Below, piece by piece: positions 1 through 11,112 of a stretch of 33,876 bases of DNA. Numbering within the stretch: position 1 is the first letter of the stretch; each line of letters opens with the position of its first letter. A program made the position numbers and the translations under genes. Source of the DNA: Ichthyophthirius multifiliis (taxonomy: Eukaryota > Ciliophora > Oligohymenophorea > Hymenostomatida); assembly GCF_000220395.1 (NCBI RefSeq), contig NW_004086152.1, forward strand, positions 1 through 33,876. The letters are read 5' to 3'. The notes below the pieces were generated by a model that was not told the DNA's origin, ran no database searches, and saw only the letters and a program-made list of their open reading frames with translations.

Positions 1-72
1 TTATTAAAACATTCCTGAATTTGATAAATAATCTTAATACTTAGAATTAGGAAATCCGTTAATTATAAACAT
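1..72 (-). CDS. possible 5' end of a gene cut by the left edge
   Basis: On the minus strand an ATG at 72..70 opens a frame of 24 codons that runs off the window without TGA. It begins M-F-I-I-N-G-F-P-N-S and continues with non-repetitive residues including two internal Ser-Gly/Asn-Ser turns. The codon mix (Gly, Pro, Asp, Ser) is richer than in the surrounding A/T filler, which is the main support. The hydrophobic stretch followed by N-G-F-P faintly recalls the 'I-D-G-F-P-R' segment of nucleotide kinases, but this is too short to assign. The frame is also open upstream of the ATG, so it could be an internal exon. Confidence 0.35.
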
Positions 73-1277
73 AGATACAAAATTTAATTAAGATTCTTAG
101 AAATTAAATTAAGAATAAGTAAATTAAAGATAGACTAAAAATAAATAAGTAAATACAAATAGCTAATACATATTTTAAATAAATATTTTTTTTATTTGAT
201 ATTATTTAATTTTTATTTATAATATTTAATTTTATTTTTTTTAAAAAAATATAATTATATAATTTATTTTCACAATATATTAATTTTATATTTTATTAAA
301 ATTATCATATTTTATTGGATGAATTATAAATAATATAAAAAAATATATTAAACAAAATAGTTTCCAAATAAATAAAATAATATATAATTTATATATATAT
401 ATAAATTAAAAATATATATATATATATATATATATATGAATATGAATTTATTTATATATATTTATATATACATTTCTATTAAAAATATATATATATTTAA
501 AATTTAAATTATAATCATAGATAAATTATATACATTAATCGAATTTCTAAAATAATAGTTATAATTAATTTTAATCAAAATCTGTTTTGTTAAATACATT
601 TTTTTTGATATAATATTATTTTTATACATTTAATTTTTTTTTTTTTTTTACATGCTTATATATATAAATTTTTTATTATAATTTATTAGTAATTTAAGAA
701 TGCTTGATTAATAAAAATTATAAATATAAAAATTTGTTTTTAATTATTTATATAAAAAAATATTTTTAATTTAATTTACACATTATATATAGATAAAATA
801 TTATTTATTATAATTATATTATAAAAAAAAAAAAATATTTAAATTTTTATAAAATAATTTAATTCATAAATTTTATTTATTTTTTTCATTTAATTTAATT
901 TAATTTAATTTAATTTAATTAATAAAATAGACTTTTTTTAATGAAATAAATTTATCAATTATTTAATTTTTTTATATATATATAAATTTAAAAAAAAAAT
1001 GAATTCAATTTTAAAAAGTGATATTAATGAGCACACATAAAATAGAAATTTAGTTAAGATCTAGTTTTTATAGCACGAAATTAAGTAGTTTAAAGAGTTG
1101 ACATCATAATTATAAAATGTTTTAAAATTAAAATAAATGTGTTTGGAATTATTTAATATGAAATAAATTGAAAATTTATAAAATTTCGATGTTATGTAAC
1201 TTCCTCCTTAATATTTAAATTAAGATAAAGATCAACTATTAATATAATTTATAAAAGAAAATAAAGAACTTATTGAA
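73..1277. other. A/T-rich intergenic region with simple repeats
   Basis: Almost entirely A/T. It contains a TA microsatellite near 410-436, homopolymer runs (T around 637-650, A around 822-835), and a pentamer TTTAA/AATTT array near 889-920. A slightly more complex stretch lies at 1020-1260. An ATG at 1027 there opens a frame of about 24 codons (M-S-T-H-K-I-E-I...) that could be an upstream exon of the next gene, but no convincing splice join was found. No RNA gene was seen. Confidence 0.6.
889..920. repeat. TTTAA pentanucleotide tandem repeat
   Basis: About six consecutive copies of a 5-base A/T unit (attta/atttaa phase), uninterrupted. Typical intergenic simple sequence; no function inferred. 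Confidence 0.8.
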
Positions 1278-3250
1278 ATGCTTAAAATAATGAATTAATA
1301 AAGAAAAAATGCCTAAAGCATAGTTATTTTATATAAAACTATTATTATTTTTCTTTTTTTTTATTTATTATATTTTTAAAAATATTAAAAATTTTTAAAT
1401 GTTTAAAAATTGAATAAATTATTTAAAAAAGGCTCTGATCAATTAATAAATATCTGAAGAGGAAGAGGGTTTTTAATAGGATGTTCTTCAAGATTATGAT
1501 GATAAATTATAAGAATTAAGAAGGTTAGTTTAGGATAAAGAATATACAGTGTAAGAGTTTGAAAAAACAAGTACAAAACATTAAAAGGATGGATCTCTTA
1601 TCAAATATAGAGAAGTAATATTTTTATATAAAATAATAAAATTTTAAAATAATTTTTAAATCAAGATTCATACTTTAAATGAATAAATGATTAAACTCTA
1701 AAATATAATGGATTTATATAGCTTAATTTATAAATTAATAAATAAATAATAATTGTACTTATAATAGTAAAATAAACAAAAACTTTATGAAAACAAAGTA
1801 ATTATTATAAATTAAAATATTTCTTTAATTATAAATAATATATAAAAAAATTATTAAAATTTAAAATATAATAGAATCTTAAATTTGAGTTTATCAAGCT
1901 AAAAGCGTCATCATAAAATTTATGTAATTTACATGCTTTTAAAAGTAAAAATTCTTTATTTTTAATTTATGATTAAAATAAATTTAAGAGTCGAAAGAAT
2001 TAATAAAAGATGAAAATAAATATATTTATCCTTAATATTTAAATAAAAAATTAATCTTAAGATTATAAGAAATTATGAAAAAAGTAAATAATAATAATAA
2101 TAATATAAATATTAAATTATTTTATTATTATTGCATAAAAGAAAAAAAAGAAAAAAAGTAATCCTAATGCATCTATAACATTAGAAAATGTAGAAAAAAT
2201 AAAAATAAAATATTAAAAATTAATAAAAAAATATTATATTTAAAAAATATATATATATATATATATATATAATTATTTTATTTATATAAATATTAAATTA
2301 TTTGATTTAAATATTTATTTTACATATATATATATATTTAAATATTAATAGAAGAAGAAAACAATAGAATAGACCGAAAAGAAAAGAAAATATATTTAAG
2401 AGAATAAATTAATGATACTATTTTATCTGATTAACTAAAATAATTACAAGATTATAATTAATAGTTATTATAAACAAATTAAATTTTAATTAATTCAAAT
2501 TTAATCCATTAACAACAAATAGAAAAAATATAATAAGAAATAAATTATTTTAGTGAATATCAGAAAACTTATTAAAAAAAAAAATTGTAAAAAATCCCTA
2601 CATTAAATTTAAGATAAAAGGTTTCTATAAATTTAAGTTAAATACCAAAAAAGCACTAAAATATATTAAGTAATTCAAACGATAATACAAAAGAAAACAA
2701 AAAGTTAAATCTGTTCAAATCTAGAGAATTAAATGATTTAAAAACATGCAAATAATATTTAAAATACGTATATGAATAGCTAAATAAAATTTCATAGTTT
2801 TCGTTTTCTAGAAAAACAATACTTAAATATGATTAATTAGGTGGATGTGGATATTAACCTTTTAGAAAAGAATACAAAGAAATTAGAAGTATTTCTAATG
2901 AAACCGAATATTATCGAAATTCAATGAAATTTTAAGATATTTCTTAATAAGATTAAAATGATTAAGGACATTATTTAAATGATATTAATATTAAATTTAC
3001 TGAAAATAGTAATTACTTAATAAATGATATAAATATAAGCTAAGAAATAAGAAATTAGGAATATAATAATAATCCAGTTTCTAAAACAAGTATTCATGAT
3101 TTATAAGCTTAAATTTAAAAAAATCTTACTTAATAGCCTTAAAAACAAGTAATTGAAGAAAAGAAAAAAAATCAACATATTAATATTAGCTTTGTTTCAA
3201 ATGATGAAATTTTAGATATAAAATCAAAAACTAATTATAATTTATAATGA
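1278..3250 (+). CDS. coiled-coil protein of unknown function, multi-intron
   Basis: Not recognised. Read with TAA/TAG as Gln, it is a charged, Gln/Lys/Glu/Leu-rich protein of roughly 480 residues, mostly predicted coiled coil. The last about 70 residues are polar and lie before the TGA at 3248-3250. The start at 1278 (M-L-K-I-M-N-Q-Q) is chosen because intron 1323-1431 then joins in frame to the segment A-L-I-N-Q-Q-I-S-E-E-E-E. Further GT...AG introns fit at 1615-1665, 1798-1874 and 1945-1988, giving exons 1432-1614, 1666-1797, 1875-1944 and 1989-2083. Between 2084 and 2351 the structure is unclear, because several AG acceptors in A-runs are possible. The final exon is about 2352-3250 (about 299 codons). 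A glycine-rich spot, L-G-G-C-G-Y-Q-P-F-R, near 2840-2870 is the most distinctive motif. Real gene: likely. Exact start and middle exons: uncertain. Confidence 0.7.
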
Positions 3251-3777
3251 TTTTAATAATAAATTGTATAATATATATATTTTATAAAATAAAAGAAAAA
3301 TATATTTAATTTTTAAAAACAAATGAATTTGATTTTAAATATATTAAATATCTTTAATTTTAAATAATAATTATAAAAAAATATATATAAAATTTAATAA
3401 TTAACAAATTAATTAATTAATTTTTAGTTAAATAAAGAAGACAATTCAATTAATATTTCATAAATTTAATTATTATTTATTCGAAAAATAATTTAATCAA
3501 GTTAAATTTTAATTATTATATTTTATAGCTTTAATAAAAAAAAAGTATAATTAATAAAATATTAATGCAATATCAAAATAAATAAATTTTTATATTATTC
3601 AATTTTAATTTAAATTTATTAAGTTGAAATTCGAAATCGTATTTTTATTTGATTTCTTTATATTTTATTATGTCTTAATAACTATATTTCTTAGTATAAT
3701 ATAAGTTTTTTTATATAATTACTGTAATTTTTTTGAAAATTTATTTAAAAAAACTTACCATAATTCATTTTGCTAGT

Positions 3778-3835
3778 GTTTTTTTGTCTATTGTTTTTTT
3801 TGTCTATTGTTTTTTTGTCTATTGTTTTTTTTTTA
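3778..3835 (+). repeat. minisatellite, unit G-T(7-8)-GTCTATT
   Basis: Three tandem copies of a 15-16 base unit made of G, a run of 7 or 8 T, then GTCTATT, followed by a fourth degenerate copy that decays into a T run and ATAG. Copy length varies only in the T run, which suggests slippage. It lies in the spacer between two convergent genes. Confidence 0.85.
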
Positions 3836-4174
3836 TAGTTTTTTTTAAATAAATAAATGTTAAAATGTAATTATGATTTTTTGATTAATTATTATAAAAA
3901 CATAAATAAAAAAAAGTCAGTAAAAATATATAATGACCTTTTTTTTAGATTTATTAAGAAACAAAAAAATTCGTAATAAAAAATAAAATAATTTTTTTTT
4001 ATTAAGGACATAATATTTTAATTTTTTAATATAAAATTAAAAGCAAAATTTAAAGTAGTTATTTGGTATTTAATTAATATTAAGAAAATAAACTTTAATT
4101 GAAATTTTGTACTTTTATAATTTATTGCTAATAAAATTAAAAAAAAAATATATATACATTATTATTATTGAATT

Positions 4175-4185
<11 letters not shown>

Positions 4186-4220
<35 letters not shown>

Positions 4221-4240
4221 TATATATATATATATATGAA
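4186..4240. repeat. (TA)n tract with a central TTCATA/TATGAA interruption
   Basis: A long alternating TA run interrupted by TATTCATA and ending in TATGAA. The two interruptions are mutual reverse complements, so the tract can fold into a large hairpin. Simple sequence; no function inferred. Confidence 0.7.
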
Positions 4241-4439
4241 TTATTTTTATTTAATATTTCTTTATAATAGTTTTTATTATTAATAATATATTATTGTATT
4301 TTATTATTTTTATTTTTTTAAAATAATTCTTTTTTAAATAATATTATAAATAATATATATATTAGAATCTTCATTTTTTATATTTAATCTTATGCATTTT
4401 ATAATATTACATTATTAATTATTAGTTTTTTCTGCTTTT

Positions 4440-4555
4440 TCATAAAATTTAGGATTTTGTGCCTTTAGTTTTTTATTCTTATAAAAAATTAAAAATATTA
4501 TTATTATTAAGCAATAAATATTATTTATTTGTTATTTAATTTATTATACCATCAT
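4440..4555 (-). CDS. candidate small membrane protein (partial model)
   Basis: A minus-strand frame with adjacent ATGs at 4555 and 4552 reads M-M-V-Q-Q-I-K-Q-Q, then a hydrophobic segment (C-L-I-I-I-I-F-L-I-F-Y). A charged tail follows, with K-L-K-A-Q-N-P-K-F-Y-E-K-A-E-K. The layout of one membrane segment followed by a basic tail, and the non-random tail, suggest a real small single-pass protein. No TGA follows in frame nearby, so the 3' end, and possibly an upstream exon (the frame is open with K-H-G-F-E-A-Y before the Met), cannot be fixed. Not recognised. It could be chance in A/T DNA, since TGA is rare here. Confidence 0.3.
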
Positions 4556-5038
4556 ATATGCTTCAAATCCATGTTTATTATTTTTATAAATGATTTTTAT
4601 TTTAATATTTTTTATAAAGTATTTTATACTATTATATATTTGCCTTTATTTATTTTCATTTCTGGGCTTTTTGTTGTTGTTGTAAATATGATTTGATTTT
4701 AATAATAATTATTTATTGTTATTTATTTAATTTCAAATTTCTTTATATATATTTTTATAAAGTTGTATTTATAAGAAGATATAAATTAAGACTTTAATTT
4801 TTTCTATTTAAAAGTTCAATTTATATTTAAAATATTTTTTTATTAAAAAAAAAAAAAAAAGATATACAATATAATTTATTTATATTCATTAAAAATTCAA
4901 ATATTATATATGTTGTTTAATTGTAAAATACAATTATTTATTGAATAAATAAATGTTTTAATTGTTAATATTACATTATAAAAAATAGTATTTGATTTAA
5001 ATAAAAATATATTAAAATAAAATATATATATTTGATTT

Positions 5039-6258
5039 TCAAGAAGAAGCATATTAATTAGTTAAATCAATACATATTATAGTAATATCATCATGTAAAT
5101 TTCTTCTTTTTCCAGGTTCAACTAACCCAAGTTCCTTTTCAGTAAGTTTTGCATTTTTAGCTGCATTTCTAAATGCATAATTAAACAACTCCTGCACTAT
5201 ACTAATTTTATCTTTATAATTATCTCCTGTAATTTTCGCAATATTAACTTTTTTCATTTCATCCCATAAACCATCGGAAGCCATAATAATATATTTATCA
5301 TTTTTATTAATTTCATGAATTTAAATATCAGGTTAATGTGTAATATATGGTCCTTTAAAAGTATCGTCTTTTGTATAAAACTCCTTATATTTAAGCCTAA
5401 AGTCACCAAAAGCTCTTGTTGGCATTAACATTCCTTTCACATAGCAAGCGCCTTCTACTTTTTTTTTACATACTACAATATCTTTATCATTAGGAAATTA
5501 TTTTCTTAATCTTTCTTGCTCTTTTGGAGAATTTGCATTTAGCTTGTGGTTAATTTTTCTAGCAACCCATTCTTTTTTATCGTTTTAACTAACAATTACT
5601 CCCTTACAATCTCCAACGTTGGCTGTATATACTTTATTATTTTTTATTATGGTCACAAGAGCACAACTTCCTACACGGCCAGGTTTTGGTATCTCTTTTT
5701 TTTTTTTTTTAAATATTAAATTATATTTTAATTCTTAATTTTTTTTTTATTTACTTTTTTCTTTTGCTATTTCTAAGAATTATGATTCAATTTAATCAAA
5801 TGCATTTTTTAATGCCGTTGTTATATATTCATCTTCATTTTTGAAATTTTTTTTTTTCAAAAGATCTAATTAAAAATCTACTTCTGATAATAATAAGGCT
5901 TTAATATATTCAGAAGCTTCCCATCCTCCATGTCCGTCATAAACTGCACAAGCGAATGCTTTTATACTTGTTAATTATCTAAAATCATGTCTATCTTCAA
6001 TAGGATCGTTTGCATTATATTCAGTGGAGGCTATTCTGCTTTAGATTTAGTTTTTTTAGTAAGTACTAGATGTAAAAGGGTTAAAAAAACATTAAATAGG
6101 TTAATTTTAGAATAATGTGTGTTTTTATTATAAGTAAAAAAAAGAGTTAAACCTGCTATTGTTTAAGGAGCCTTTTTGGCAAATAAAAAAGCTTTTTATT
6201 TGTGGCTTAATAAGTGGCTTTTTAAGAAATATTATTGGAAATTTCTAATGTATTACAT
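5039..6258 (-). CDS. PP2C-family Ser/Thr protein phosphatase
   Basis: A metal-dependent phosphatase (PPM/PP2C fold) of 345 residues that removes phosphate from Ser/Thr using a bimetal centre. Visible motifs: V-Y-D-G-H-G-G-W-E-A-S (about 65-74, metal-binding Asp67 and Gly68), G-S-C-A-L-V (136-141), A-N-V-G-D-C (152-157), M-P-T-R-A-F-G-D-F (218-226), A-S-D-G-L-W-D-E (266-273, metal Asp) and H-D-D-I-T-I-I (328-334). All catalytic positions are intact. Exons are 6258-6153, 6030-5755 and 5694-5039; introns are 6031-6152 (122 bp) and 5695-5754 (60 bp). Exon lengths sum to 1038, exactly 346 codons with the TGA. The first exon is basic, Ser/Phe/Leu-rich and nearly free of acids, so it may be a mitochondrial presequence. 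With the R-A-F-G-D-F motif this hints at a pyruvate-dehydrogenase-phosphatase-like enzyme, but cytosolic PP2C is equally possible. The frame through intron 1 is also open, so the start is less certain than the body. Confidence 0.92.
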
Positions 6259-6439
6259 ATTTTTGTATTTTTTTTTATCTTTGTATGAATATAGTTTTAT
6301 TTATTTATTTTTTTAAAATAACAAATTTTTTATTTAATTAATTTTTTTTTATAAAAATAAAAAATTTGATACTTATATGTATTTTATCTTTTTTAATTAA
6401 AAATATATATATGTATGTATTTAATTAAATAATTTATTT

Positions 6440-8245
6440 TCATATTTTAAATTATACATGATTAAGTTCATTTTGTTCAAATATTTTTTTTTTTTAATGT
6501 GTACTTATCTAAATATTATTTGAATATTACATATTTTATCCAGTATAGCTAAATTAAGAAGGATAAACAATACTTTATACATTCTCAGAATTATAAACTT
6601 AATTATTATTTTAATTTTAAAAGAATATTCCATTAGGTTAAATACTTTGAACTATATTTTAATAAGGTTATATATTTTAAACTTATTAACTTTAAAAAAT
6701 ATTTGAATTAGGTAAAAGTTATTAATTTTAACTTTAACTAATTAAATTTTAATCAAGCATAATATTATTAAAATTTTAATTATGTAAAAAACGTTAAGCT
6801 TATGTTTAATTTCGAGTCAATTAATTAATAATTTATTATTATTATTAAATAAGTTCGATAGCTTGTGGGTCTTTTATTCTAGATAAATCAACACATTATT
6901 TTCCTTATGTATTATAATTTAAGTATAAATTGGATTAATGAATATTATTCTAAGGAAATTATTATTAAGTATTATTCATATTCATAACACTTTAATAATT
7001 TTTTTGAGGATTTTTCACTTTCCAGAAAGAATCTATTCCACTTAAATCTTTAGGTTTTTATTAAGGTAAAGAATATGTAAGCTACTCTTTTTTTGCGTTT
7101 ATTTAATTAGCTTATATTTACTTTTATTGTTAATTATCAGTTTATACAAGTGTATAAGTAGTGTCGTTTTTATTATTTTAAACTACTAAATGCTAAGTTT
7201 TAAGAATATCTCTAATTTCAGGTTAGTTTTATTATTAGTAATTTTCATTTGGATGATTTTTTTATATAATCCTGCCTTATCTATCCTTAAAAAATATTAA
7301 ATTTGGCTTATAATTGTTAGATTATATTTAATTATTTGAAGTTTATTTATTAACTTCGAAGTATTATTATTGTTAATTTATAAAAGATTTATCTGTAGAT
7401 TTAAAAAAGGGAAAATATGGCTAAAGAAATTCTTTATAATCTTAAAAAGATATAGTTTCGACAGTTTCTGGTTTTTTCATTCTTCTTAAAAGTCCTAAAT
7501 ATTCGCCTGGAATAAATAACATATTGTGTGTTTTTAAAAAACTTTATATAACATTGAAGTCTATATAACCTTTTCTTTCAATATCTATTTGTTCAAAAGT
7601 CTAAAGTATATCAAAAGAAGGAATATTATGTAATTAAATTTTTATTTTTTCTGAAAAAGTAATCAAATCTCTTTCCAAATCTAAAATAAATAAGAAAGAT
7701 TCTAAAATTTCTTTGGTTATTTTGGCTTAGTTTTACTCATTTTCATATATTATTTTTCGTGTTTTTACTACTGGGATAGTTTAAGGAGTTAAAAGGGAAA
7801 AAAATGTTTGGTAAGAAAACCCTAACAGGCCATGTGGTTAATTATAGTATTTAGCAATTGCTTCAAGGATTTTGTCTGTACATTATATGTTTTTTAATTC
7901 TAGGAGTTTAATTATTTCTGGATAAGGTATTATACCACTTTTATAACTGTCTATTTAGTTATATTTAATAACATCTTAGGGTTGTGAAAAGTCAAAAAAA
8001 AACTGATTTTTTTTTTGCTATTTTTGCCAATTTTGGGTGAAGTTCTTTAAGTAATTGAATAATTATTCAGTGTAAAAGTTTTTGTTATGGTAAAGATTTA
8101 TTCTTTCTCGCTCAATCCAACTTTCTGCAGCTATTGTACAATAAAATATTTAAGCTATTATCTTGCTTTCTTACGTTTATGGAGAGTTAATGTTTAACAT
8201 TCTCATTGTACTTCCATTTAACGATATTTAGGAACTAATATGCAT
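6440..8245 (-). CDS. EF-hand protein with Q/N-rich C-terminal tail
   Basis: An intronless gene of 601 residues (1806 bases, stop TGA at 6442..6440). The N-terminal half (about 1-330) is helical. It holds an EF-hand-like loop D-S-Y-K-S-G-I-I-P-Y-P-E (about 99-110), with Asp at position 1, Gly at 6, Ile at 8 and Glu at 12. A second loop, D-I-E-R-K-G-Y-I-D-F-N-V, lacks the position-12 Glu. The first may bind Ca2+; the second probably does not. The pattern resembles the EF-hand-pair proteins of ciliate axonemes and cytoskeleton, but no specific family is assigned. The C-terminal half is Gln/Asn/Ser-rich and low in complexity, with one conserved-looking island (V-D-L-S-R-I-K-D-P-Q-A-I-E-L). The start at 8245 follows an A-rich leader. 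It sits 181 bp downstream-to-upstream of the PP2C gene on the same strand. Confidence 0.85.
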
Positions 8246-8399
8246 TTTATTTTTTTTGACAGTTGTTTTTTAATACTTTTATTTTATTTATTAAGATTAA
8301 AGTTAATATTATGTATAAAAAAACAAAAAATTTAATTATAATTATTTATTATATAAATTTTAACTAAAATTTAAATTCTTAATATACTTTAACAAAATA

Positions 8400-8430
8400 A
8401 ATATATAATAAAATAAAATAAAATAAAAAT
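8400..8430. repeat. ATAAA pentanucleotide repeat between two genes
   Basis: Four to five copies of an AAAAT/ATAAA unit in the 220-bp spacer between the hybrid kinase stop (8466) and the EF-hand gene start (8245), that is, just after one gene and before the next on the minus strand. Simple sequence only. Confidence 0.7.
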
Positions 8431-8465
8431 ACATATTGTTTATATGAATAATTTTTTGTTAAAAA

Positions 8466-11112
8466 TCATAAATATTTAGATAAAATTTATTATAATTTAA
8501 CTTTATCAATAGGTTTTGTTAAATAATCAGTCATTCCAACTTTCATTGCTTTATTTTATTCTTTACAATCTTAATACCCACTACAGGCGACTACATTTAC
8601 ATATTAAAATAATTTCTTCTCATTATAAAATTGTTTTAATAAATTAAAAGTTTAATACCCATCAATATCTGGCATACTTAAATCAAGAAAAATCAACTAA
8701 AAATATTAATCTAATTTCTCATATTTTTGCTTAACAATTTTCATAGCATCCTTTCCACTTAAAGCAGTTTAAATTTGAGCTTTTGTAATATTCTAAATTC
8801 TAGCTTTTAAAACGAGTATATTAAATTAATTATCATCTATAATTAATATATTTTAAGCCCCTTCAATTTAATCTTCTTCATAAATAATTTACTTTTAGAT
8901 TATATTTCCATCAGAATTAATAGCATTACTTTCATCTTAATTAATATTTATTTAAGAACATTCTTTACAAAAAATCTTTGGTCCTTTTTATTTAATAAAT
9001 TTAATTAATCAGAAGATAAACTATATTTATTTCTTTAAAAAGTAAATTTATTATTTTAAATTATTTTATCAACTTCTTGTTATTTTTCTATTTAATTCAT
9101 AACCATAAATTAAAAACAAGATCCTTTCCCGTATTCAGATTCTACATGTAATCCTTCTTCACCTCCCAAAATTTTGGCCAACATATGAGAAATCATTAAA
9201 CCAAGTCCAACTCCTTTCGGATTTAATAAATTTTCTTCCTCTCCATTTATTTTTCCAAATGCATAAAACAATTTTTGTTGATCTTTTTCTTAAATTCCTA
9301 TTCCAGTATCTTTTACTTGTACTAGAATTTTATTTACAAGTTTTTTTTTCACTATTATAGTTATTGAACCCTACTTAGTAAATTTTAATGCATTTCCTAT
9401 TAAATTTATTAAAACTTGCCTGATTCTATTTTGATCACTATGGATAAAAGTGGGTAATTAAGGATCATATTGATATAATAGTTCTATTTGCTTTTTTCTT
9501 GCTTCTATATTTAATAAAAGAATAATTTGCTTTATAAGATCTAAAAAGTCAAATATTTGATAATTTAGAGAAAATTTATTTGCTTTTATTTAAGTGAAAT
9601 CTAGAATATCATTCACCATAAAATTTAATTATTAAGCACTTATTAAGGCTGGTTTTAGGAATTAATGCAAATAAGTACTAATTTTTTATTATATATATTT
9701 TTTAATATAATGATATATTTAAAAAAAAAAAACTTTTGCTCCTCGGCTATTTCTATTAAAGAAATTATACAATTTAAAGGAGTTCTGAATTCATGTGCTA
9801 CTTATGAGAGCATTTTTGATTTATTTTCGTTTAGTATTTATAAATAGTTTAATTTTTTTATATTGCTTATATCTTTTATTACAAAAAGGACTGAAGATTA
9901 ATTATCTATAATAGTTGGTACACAGGTAATTTCTAAATTTTTAATATCATCTTCATTTTAATTTTTTTTATTATTAAAATTACAATACATGATAAATTTT
10001 TAAGACTACTCTTCTATACCTTAAAGAAAATTTTTTTTTAATTAATAATTTGTTAGTTTGATAATCTTTTCATACAAACTTTTTAAATTTTTGCATTAAT
10101 TTACATAAATAGTCTAACCTTTTAGAGTACTATTAGTACTTGTGGAATCGTCTTTTTTATCATTTCCGTATTCTTTAAATTCTGAGTTTTTTAAAGAAAG
10201 GAGTTTTTCAACTAAAAACTTACTGTCTATTTGTAGAATTTCTTAAATATTTTTATTTAAAAATTGAATGTGAAAAATCTTATTTCCTAAAAGAAGAATT
10301 CCTTCAGGAAGTATTTTTAATAAAATATAGTAGAATTGTAATGTGCTTGGCATATTATTTATAATATAATTGCCTTAGTTTTCTAAAGTTTTATTTTTTT
10401 ATTATTTTATTAAATTATTATCCGATAAATATTTAACTTTATCGTTTTTTTTTAAATTTACAAACTCAAATGAATTATTTGCTTTTTTTATTTTTTTCTA
10501 TTATTTATATATTTTAATAAATTTTTGTTTATGTATTTTAAACATCAATCTTTTTTTACTTTCTAACACTATTTGTTGGCTTTTTAAAGTTTAGTTATTA
10601 TTATTTTCTGTATTTTTTTATAAAATGTCATTAAAAGTATACCCTTCTTAATTTAAAGTAACGCGAGTATTAAATCTATTATGTTGAAAAGAGTTATAAA
10701 TTTTTTTGAATGTATCATTTTTTTCATTCAACTATAAATTGGGTAATACAATTATAAAAAAAGTGCTTAAATAAATAAATTGCAATCTCTCGTTTATGTT
10801 GTCTGTTTGAAAAGCGTAAATCCTAAATTAATAATATAGGCAAAAACATATCAAATAAATAATTATTATTTTTCTTGTATAAGCTAAATTGTATACTAAT
10901 TAAACTATTAATATAGCTAAAAATTAATTTATTAATATGTATTTATTTGAGTGCAGAGGTAATTTTTCTAATTGTAAAATTATTTCTAAAGTGTTTAATC
11001 CGATATTTAAAAAACACTTCTGTTTTTGGGATATATTTATGCTTTTATTTGTTAAAATTATGTTTAATATAATTTGTAATATGTATATTGATATATTTAT
11101 AATTAAAATCAT
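8466..11112 (-). CDS. membrane-anchored hybrid sensor histidine kinase
   Basis: A two-component hybrid kinase of 850 residues that autophosphorylates a His and passes the phosphate to its own receiver domain. Order: several hydrophobic segments (about 1-130); a variable sensor/PAS-like region (about 200-420); H-box V-A-H-E-F-R-T-P-L-N (His440); N-box N-L-I-G-N-A-L-K-F-T; G1 V-K-D-T-G-I-G-I; G2 G-V-G-L-G-L-M-I-S; then a receiver domain with acidic I-D-D-N, phospho-acceptor F-L-D-L-S-M-P-D (Asp779), switch Ser in A-C-S-G-Y and Y-L-T-K-P-I. All key residues are present. Exons are 11112-9734, 9677-9022 and 8983-8466; introns are 9678-9733 (56 bp, just after the H-box helix) and 8984-9021 (38 bp). 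The total is 2553 bases, exactly 851 codons. The start at 11112 is the only in-frame Met before the first hydrophobic segment. The input signal is unknown, and no separate phosphotransfer protein is encoded nearby. Confidence 0.93.

Larger units (their letters stand above)
3251..5038. other. A/T-rich intergenic region
   Basis: Mostly A/T filler between the 3' ends of the flanking genes (a plus-strand gene ending at 3250 and a minus-strand gene ending at 5039). It holds a short minisatellite (3778-3835), a long TA tract broken by TTCATA/TATGAA (about 4186-4240), poly-A at 4843-4860, and a possible small minus-strand reading frame (about 4440-4555) listed separately. Nothing else was supported. 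Confidence 0.6.

Noticed and set aside
4186..4240. The TA palindrome considered as a replication origin or excision site
   Set aside because: Similar TA tracts occur in nearly every spacer, so nothing distinguishes this one.
9665..9847. A 60-residue plus-strand frame
   Set aside because: Antisense to the H-box exon and first intron of the histidine kinase. The minus strand carries the conserved motifs.
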